In this document: positions 5,340 through 9,846 of the stretch, piece after piece
How positions within the stretch are numbered: position 1 is the first letter of the stretch
Layout of the letters: every line of letters starts with the position of its first letter
Origin: CAYRUP01 sp964489265
GTDB lineage: Bacteria; Pseudomonadota; Gammaproteobacteria; DSM-16500
Direction: 5' to 3'
DNA length: 9,846 bases
Assembly (NCBI GenBank): GCA_964489265.1
Contig: CAZAXX010000080.1
Location: 1 to 9,846 of the forward strand
Notes under the pieces: generated by a model
What the model saw: the letters and a program-made list of their open reading frames with translations, nothing else
The model's database searches: none
What the model was told of the DNA's origin: nothing
Position numbers and translations under genes: made by a program

Positions 5340-6242
5340 TTGGCTGATGATATTTATATCGGAGTTGACGGCGGTGCAACAACCTGCAAAGTACGCATTG
5401 AAACCGCTGATGGAACAGTGCTAGGGCATGGCATGGGTGGCCCTTCCAATATTCGATTTTCCGTGGATAAATCGTGGGAATCGATTTATCACGCGTTGGA
5501 AGAAGCGCTAAAACCGTCGCATATTCGCCTGGAGGATGCAAACTATCGTTTTCATGTCGGAATGGGATTGGCAGGTTGTGAAATCACAGAATCCGTCGAT
5601 GAATTTTTATCTCGTCCACATCCTTTTAAAACAATTCAAACTACTTCTGATGCACATGCTGCTTGTATCGGTGCGCATAAAGGAAAAGATGGCGTTATTA
5701 TTATCGTCGGCACGGGTGTGATTGGTTATCAAATTCAAGATGGAAAAAGTACGCGTGTGGGTGGCTGGGGATTTCCGCATGATGATGAAGGCAGTGGCGC
5801 ATGGCTTGGTTTAGAAGCAGCCCGGCAAACATTTCAGTGGTTAGATCATCGTTTAGAAAAATCACCTTTGGTTGAAGATGTCTTTGCGTTTTTCAATAAT
5901 GATATGGAACGTTTCACCATTTGGGCAAATCAGGCAAATTCCAGCGAATTTGCGCGTTTGGCACCTTTGGTAATTAATCACAGTCAGCAAGAAGAAATTG
6001 CTGCTGTGCGTTTGATGAAAAAAGCGGCGCATGCAGTCGATCGAGTTGCGACTGCCTTGATCAAGATGCAAACCTTGCGTGAAAAACCCTTGCCGTGCAG
6101 TTTATTCGGTGGAATTGCGCCGTTTATTGAGCCTTGGTTGAGTGAAGAACTGCGCGAAAGTTTGGTGCCACGTCAGGCAGATGCAAATGTGGGTGCCATA
6201 ATCATGATTCGTGAACTGGTTGCTGCAAAAGGAAAAGCATAA
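5340..6242 (+). CDS. BadF/BadG-family N-acetylglucosamine (or glucosamine) kinase
   Basis: 300-residue ASKHA-fold sugar kinase of the BadF/BadG/BcrA/BcrD ATPase family. It has phosphate-1 loop GVDGGATTCKVRI (residues 8-20), catalytic-type Asp104 in SDAHAAC, phosphate-2 loop IIVGTGVIGY (121-130), GGWGFPHDDEGSGAWLG (141-157) typical of GlcNAc/GlcN kinases, and an adenosine-loop LFGGIAPF (255-262). It would phosphorylate the amino sugar at O6 with ATP in the cytosol. Pairing with nagA favours GlcNAc as substrate, though glucosamine cannot be excluded. The start is set at TTG 5340, because AAAAGGTG at 5326-5333 is then a well-spaced ribosome site (6 nt). The alternative GTG at 5331 lies inside that site and would add three residues. 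nagA begins one base after its stop region. Confidence 0.88.
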   Translation: MADDIYIGVDGGATTCKVRIETADGTVLGHGMGGPSNIRFSVDKSWESIYHALEEALKPSHIRLEDANYRFHVGMGLAGCEITESVDEFLSRPHPFKTIQTTSDAHAACIGAHKGKDGVIIIVGTGVIGYQIQDGKSTRVGGWGFPHDDEGSGAWLGLEAARQTFQWLDHRLEKSPLVEDVFAFFNNDMERFTIWANQANSSEFARLAPLVINHSQQEEIAAVRLMKKAAHAVDRVATALIKMQTLREKPLPCSLFGGIAPFIEPWLSEELRESLVPRQADANVGAIIMIRELVAAKGKA

Positions 6243-6243
6243 C

Positions 6244-7401
6244 GTGGTCATTATTTCAGGGCCTACCATTTATTCAGAGCAAGGCATTATCGAGAATGCA
6301 GAACTCGTTGTGCAGGGAAAAAAAATTCATTCCATTCATACCGAACAAAAATCCGACGTAGAAAAAAAATTTTCGTTTCCCAGTACTTATCATCTCGTGC
6401 CTGGTTTTATCGATGTGCATGTGCATGGGGCGAATGGCAGTGATGTGATGGACGGTGATTTTCAGGCGTTGCAAACTATCAGTCAAGCATTGGCGGCAGA
6501 AGGGACGACTGCATTTCTTGCGACAACCATGACAGCGTCGCCCAGCGAAATTGGCGATGTGTTGCAGAATGTTCAGCATTTTATGCAAGACGAGCGTCAA
6601 GGCGCCAGAATATTGGGCGTGCATTTAGAAGGTCCATTTTTATCGCCTAAAAAAGTCGGTGCACAGCGCGCAGATCGAATTTTATCACCTGATATTAACT
6701 ATATTGAAACCTGGCAAAAAAAATCAGGCAATGCGATTAAGCTTGTGACTATCGCACCTGAGTTAGTAAATAGTTTGGAGTTTATTCGTTATTTACGTGC
6801 GAATGATATCGCGGTTTCGATTGGTCATACCGATGCAACTTACGATGAAACAATTGCAGCAATTGAAGCAGGTTGTTCGCATGTGACGCATTTATTTAAT
6901 GCGATGCGTGGTATGCATCAGCGCGAACCGGGTGTGGTTGGCGCGGCACTTTTGTCGGAAAAAGTGAGCACAGAATTAATCGTGGATGGTGTGCATTTGC
7001 ATCCGGCGATGATTAAGCTTGCATTAAAAATGAAAGGTAAACAAAAAATTATTTTAGTGACAGATGCAATGCGCGCGAAATGTTTGCCAGATGGTATCTA
7101 TGATTTGGGCGGACAATCGGTTGCAGTTAAAAATAATGTGGCTAGTTTGCCGGATGGTACGCTGGCGGGAAGTACGTTGAAGATGTCTGATGCAATTCGA
7201 AATATGTTGCGATTGACGGATTGCAAATTAATGGATGTGATTCAATTCGCTTCTGAAAATCCGGCGCGATTGCTGAATATTTTTCAGGAAAAAGGAAGTA
7301 TTGCGCCAGGCAAAGATGCGGATTTGGTGGTGTTGGATGAGAAGATGAATGTGGTGTGGGTAATGCGGGAAGGTGAGGTTGTGTTTACTTTGTCATCCTG
7401 A
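6244..7401 (+). CDS. nagA: N-acetylglucosamine-6-phosphate deacetylase
   Basis: 385-residue amidohydrolase that converts GlcNAc-6-phosphate to glucosamine-6-phosphate and acetate. The TIM-barrel metal and catalytic residues are all visible: HVH (His59, His61), HLEGPF (Glu129), IGHTDA (His195), THLFNAM (His216) and the catalytic Asp274 in LVTDAM, plus NPAR and a PGKDADLVVLD end. GTG 6244 is chosen: it starts one base after the kinase stop and has AAGGA at 6229-6233. An in-frame GTG at 6211 would add 11 residues lying inside the kinase gene. The protein ends VVFTLSS, and the last two codons and the TGA come from the flanking palindromic repeat. No nagB or transporter is next to it. Confidence 0.95.
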   Translation: MVIISGPTIYSEQGIIENAELVVQGKKIHSIHTEQKSDVEKKFSFPSTYHLVPGFIDVHVHGANGSDVMDGDFQALQTISQALAAEGTTAFLATTMTASPSEIGDVLQNVQHFMQDERQGARILGVHLEGPFLSPKKVGAQRADRILSPDINYIETWQKKSGNAIKLVTIAPELVNSLEFIRYLRANDIAVSIGHTDATYDETIAAIEAGCSHVTHLFNAMRGMHQREPGVVGAALLSEKVSTELIVDGVHLHPAMIKLALKMKGKQKIILVTDAMRAKCLPDGIYDLGGQSVAVKNNVASLPDGTLAGSTLKMSDAIRNMLRLTDCKLMDVIQFASENPARLLNIFQEKGSIAPGKDADLVVLDEKMNVVWVMREGEVVFTLSS

Positions 7402-7475
7402 GAGCGTTTTTGCTCGAAGGATCTCCCTGTTATAACGCGGAGGTCCTTCGAGCAAAAAACGCTCTCAGGATGACA
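7391..7475. repeat. 85-bp imperfect palindromic repeat joining the ends of nagA and spoT
   Basis: The left arm at 7391-7424 begins TGTCATCCTGAGAGCG and ends CTCGAAGGATCT. The right arm at 7441-7475 is its inverse complement with one extra base in the T/A run (5 versus 6) and one mismatch, which is a G-U pair in plus-strand RNA. The spacer is 16 bp (7425-7440). As RNA it would form a very long stem of about 34 bp and presumably marks the 3' ends of both converging genes, although no classical U-tract follows. The outer sequence TGTCATCCTGA contains the stop of each gene. From memory, repeats with TGTCATCCTGAG...GAAGGATCT occur in many bacterial genomes; the exact family is not confirmed. Confidence 0.9.
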
Positions 7476-9630
7476 CCTGCGACATTTTATTTCGTCGTCT
7501 GATTTGCGGTTTAAGACGTATCACACGAATCACATTTTTGCTCTTACGAATATTCCGCAAAATTTTCGCTAAATGTTTGCGATCACGTGTGCTAAGCGTA
7601 ACGTTCACTGAAAAATATCGACCATCAAATTCTTCTGCATTAATTTGTTCGATATTCGATTCTGATTCTGAAATAACAAGTGCAAGACTCGCTAAACTAC
7701 CGCGTTGATTTAAAATATCCACGGATAAATCAACTGAAAAATCACCATGAACTTTTTCTTCCCAGCGCAGCGGAATTAATTTATCTGGCATTTGTCGAAA
7801 ACTTTCTAATGACGGACATTGCTCGAAATGCACGATAACACCTTGGCCTGGCTCAATGTATCCGCAAATAGGATCACCAGGAATTGGACGACAACATTTT
7901 GCGTAAGAAACCACAATACCCTCCGTGCCTTTGATTGCAAGTGGATGCAGCGGTGCGAGTTCATTTAATTTTATTTTATCGGCAGCATCGCCAAATCTCG
8001 CCAGCTGTTTTGCAGCAAGTGATGCAGTGCGATTGCCGAGACCCACTTCTTCAAAAAAATGGTGGATGGATTCTAATTTGGCGGAATGTAATACCGATTG
8101 CAAATGTTCTTCAGGAATTTGTGAAAAACTTAATCCGTAAGCGCGTAATGATTTTTCTACTAAACGCTTGCCCAATTCTACGGATTCTTCGCGATGTTGT
8201 TTCTTTAAAAAATGTTTAATGTTGCTGCGCGATTTTCCAGTGACCACAAAATTAAGCCACGCTGGATTAGGGCGTGCACCCGGTGCCGTGATAATTTCAA
8301 CTTGTTGACCGTTCGTCAACGCTGTGCTTAACGGCGCAAGTTTGCGGTCTAGTTTAGCAGCGACGCAGGTGTTACCGATATCCGAGTGAATTGCATACGC
8401 AAAATCGACCGGTGTCGCACCGGCGGGTAATTCCATGATATTGCCTTTGGGGGTGAATACATAAACTTCATCGGGGAATAAATCAATTTTGACATTTTCA
8501 ATAAACTCCAGAGAATTTTTGGAGCTTTTATGCATTTCTAATACGCCTTTTAACCATGCTTTTGCTCGATGTTGTGCTTCACTAAAGACGGCTTTTTCAG
8601 TTTTATATAGCCAGTGCGCAGAGATGCCATATTCCGCCATTTTATGCATTTCTTCCGTGCGGATTTGTACTTCAATCGGTACGCCGTAAGGACCAAACAA
8701 AACGGTATGCAATGATTGATAACCGTACGCTTTCGGAATGGCGATGTAATCTTTGAAACGTTGCGTCAATGGTTTGTAAAGATTATGCAATACACCCAGC
8801 ACGCGATAACAGGTATCTAACTTATCGACGATCACACGAAATCCATAGACATCCATCACTTCAGAAAACGATAAATGTTTTTCATGCATTTTTTTATAAA
8901 TACTATAAATATGTTTTTCACGCCCTGTTAATGAGCGAATGGGAATGTTGGTTTTTTTTAAGCTGTTGTTAATTTCATTATTAATTAATTCCATAATTTC
9001 ATGGCGAGTACCCAGCGCTTTGGAAACGGCTTGTTTTAAAATGCGATAACGCATGGGATATAATGCGGCAAAACCTAAGTCTTCAAATTCAATTCGAAAA
9101 GCGTGCATACCCAATCGATTTGCGATAGGCGCAAAAATTTCTAATGTTTCTTTGGCAATGCGACGACGTTTTTCTGGCGGAAGGCAATCGATGGTTTTCA
9201 TGTTGTGTAAGCGATCGGCAATTTTGACTAAAATAACGCGAATATCACGCGCCATCGCCATCACCATTTTACGAAAATTTTCTGCTTGCGCTTGTGCGCG
9301 ACTTTCAAATTCAATTTGCGTTAATTTAGTGACGCCATCAACAAGGTCTGCCACTTCTTTGCCGAATTTTTCAATGAGATCATGTTTTTCGACAGAGGTA
9401 TCTTCGATAACATCATGCAAAATAGCCGCCATGATGGTCGGTGGATCCATGCGCATTTGTGCGAGGATTTGTGCGACAGCGACGGGATGCGTGATATAGG
9501 GTTCGCCGGTATGTCGTTTTTGTCCCTCGTGCGCTTTTTTGGCAAGCAGGTACGCTTCCCCGATAGTTTCAATTTGCTTGTTATCAAGGTAGTTTTGTAG
9601 TTCTTGTCGTAGCTCTTCAAATTCTTGCAC
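7465..9630 (-). CDS. spoT: Bifunctional (p)ppGpp synthetase/hydrolase SpoT
   Basis: 721-residue long RelA/SpoT homologue that makes and degrades the stringent-response alarmone (p)ppGpp. The N-terminal HD hydrolase domain is intact: YITHPVAVA (His48), HDVIEDT (His72, Asp73) and DRLHNM (Asp139). The synthetase domain has GREKHIYSIYKKM (237-249), DVYGFRVIV and YGYQSLHT. The RFKD at 291-294 is the RXKD signature of bifunctional enzymes rather than the EXDD of RelA. Then follow TGS (about 385-447), the helical region, the conserved-cysteine AKCCRPIPGDP (about 577-587) and a C-terminal ACT domain (about 633-705). The GTG at 9630 is the only start in the open frame and has GAAGGT about 9 bases upstream. 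A basic tail ends in VSS, whose final codons and TGA come from the palindromic repeat. No rpoZ lies upstream. Confidence 0.96.
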   Translation of the reverse strand: MQEFEELRQELQNYLDNKQIETIGEAYLLAKKAHEGQKRHTGEPYITHPVAVAQILAQMRMDPPTIMAAILHDVIEDTSVEKHDLIEKFGKEVADLVDGVTKLTQIEFESRAQAQAENFRKMVMAMARDIRVILVKIADRLHNMKTIDCLPPEKRRRIAKETLEIFAPIANRLGMHAFRIEFEDLGFAALYPMRYRILKQAVSKALGTRHEIMELINNEINNSLKKTNIPIRSLTGREKHIYSIYKKMHEKHLSFSEVMDVYGFRVIVDKLDTCYRVLGVLHNLYKPLTQRFKDYIAIPKAYGYQSLHTVLFGPYGVPIEVQIRTEEMHKMAEYGISAHWLYKTEKAVFSEAQHRAKAWLKGVLEMHKSSKNSLEFIENVKIDLFPDEVYVFTPKGNIMELPAGATPVDFAYAIHSDIGNTCVAAKLDRKLAPLSTALTNGQQVEIITAPGARPNPAWLNFVVTGKSRSNIKHFLKKQHREESVELGKRLVEKSLRAYGLSFSQIPEEHLQSVLHSAKLESIHHFFEEVGLGNRTASLAAKQLARFGDAADKIKLNELAPLHPLAIKGTEGIVVSYAKCCRPIPGDPICGYIEPGQGVIVHFEQCPSLESFRQMPDKLIPLRWEEKVHGDFSVDLSVDILNQRGSLASLALVISESESNIEQINAEEFDGRYFSVNVTLSTRDRKHLAKILRNIRKSKNVIRVIRLKPQIRRRNKMSQVSS

Positions 9631-9686
9631 GTAGATGACACCTTCAATATAACCTGCTGATTTAATGATCCCTTCTCTTAATTATG

Positions 9687-9721
9687 TATCATTTTGGCAG
9701 AAAATGAGAAGTAAAATGATA
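9687..9721. promoter_or_regulatory. Inverted repeat in the spoT leader or promoter zone
   Basis: TATCATTTT at 9687-9695 and AAAATGATA at 9713-9721 form a perfect 9-bp inverted repeat with a 17-bp spacer. The spacer holds a further AAAATGA (9701-9707), which also pairs with the first arm (CATTTT-GGCAG-AAAATG). It lies 57-91 bp before the spoT GTG and could be an operator or a switchable RNA hairpin. No regulator is identified, and the AT-rich composition weakens the case. Confidence 0.35.
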
Positions 9722-9846
9722 AATAAGGGGTTTTTATCGGTAAAATGTAGGGTTGTGTGATAAAGAGCGGATCGAAGGGTCAACATTAAATATGAGGTGC
9801 TTAGCTGCGCGCAGCATTAGAACAGATGTGACGCAGGCAGGGGGGG
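9722..9846. other. Non-coding right end of the window
   Basis: No supported gene is seen between the spoT leader and the window edge. It contains a perfect 12-bp palindrome, GCTGCGCGCAGC, at 9804-9815. A minus-strand TTGACC (complement of 9776-9781) could be a -35 element for spoT, with TATCAC or TTTATC as poor -10 candidates. The sequence ends in six G residues. An ATG at 9793 opens a plus-strand frame to the edge, but it is too short to judge. Confidence 0.4.

Noticed and set aside
5059..5541. 160-codon minus-strand frame across the end of bioC and the start of the kinase
   Set aside because: It spans two well-supported genes on the other strand, is rich in His, Pro and Cys, and has no family resemblance.
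6211..6243. Upstream GTG start for nagA giving 11 extra residues
   Set aside because: The extension lies inside the kinase coding sequence and reads NWLLQKEKHN, unlike NagA N-termini. GTG 6244 has a ribosome site and fits the family start.
9053..9499. 148-codon open frame on the plus strand inside spoT
   Set aside because: It lies wholly antisense to the HD and synthetase domains of an intact spoT, its translation is rich in Arg, Ser, Ala and Cys as expected for a shadow frame, and it has no recognisable motif.
9804..9815. Perfect 12-bp palindrome GCTGCGCGCAGC near the right end
   Set aside because: It is an isolated short palindrome with no known gene or second copy in the window. It is recorded but not interpreted.
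9793..9846. Open frame from an ATG running off the right edge
   Set aside because: Only 18 codons are visible, with no ribosome site and no recognisable sequence, so it cannot be supported as a gene.
1..9846. CRISPR array, tRNA, rRNA, insertion sequence or phage genes
   Set aside because: No evenly spaced direct repeats, cloverleaf-like sequence, transposase or phage protein motifs were seen on either strand.

Overview
The window looks like chromosomal DNA from a gammaproteobacterium, most probably from the Legionellales/Coxiellaceae side of the class. That placement is inferred from protein character, a moderately AT-rich composition, the conserved order yibN-grxC-secB-gpsA, and dispersed palindromic repeats. 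It was not tested by a search. No phage, transposase, CRISPR array, rRNA or tRNA was recognised.

Layout, left to right. Positions 1-112 are non-coding and hold an AT-rich stretch and a hairpin-forming repeat. Positions 113-2329 (minus strand) are a tight four-gene operon read yibN (membrane rhodanese), grxC (glutaredoxin), secB (export chaperone), gpsA (glycerol-3-phosphate dehydrogenase). A divergent control region (about 2330-2469) separates it from a plus-strand pair encoding short PilN- and PilO-like inner-membrane proteins (2470-3539). Then comes a decayed stretch (3540-3768) with a repeat fragment and the N-terminal remnant of a GhrA-type 2-hydroxyacid dehydrogenase. comF (minus) and bioC (plus) follow head to head with almost no space between their start codons. 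A dicistron for amino-sugar salvage comes next: an N-acetylglucosamine/glucosamine kinase of the BadF family, then nagA. The last gene, spoT (minus, 7465-9630), converges on nagA. Positions 9631-9846 are the spoT leader and non-coding sequence.

How the genes work together. The yibN-gpsA block is housekeeping: redox and sulfur handling, protein export and phospholipid precursor supply. The kinase and NagA turn GlcNAc into GlcNAc-6-phosphate and then glucosamine-6-phosphate, for cell-wall recycling or catabolism. SpoT sets (p)ppGpp levels. BioC would prime biotin synthesis by methylating malonyl-ACP, but no other bio gene is present here.

The most interesting features are signs of genome reduction and of a repeat family tied to gene ends. 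An 85-bp imperfect palindrome between nagA and spoT supplies the last codons and the TGA stop of both genes. Fragments of the same repeat sit at the ends of gpsA and pilO, and the pilO copy also ends the ghrA remnant. The pilN-pilO pair lacks pilM, pilP and pilQ, and its PilN lacks the usual PilM-binding N-terminal motif. No clearly new multi-gene system was found.
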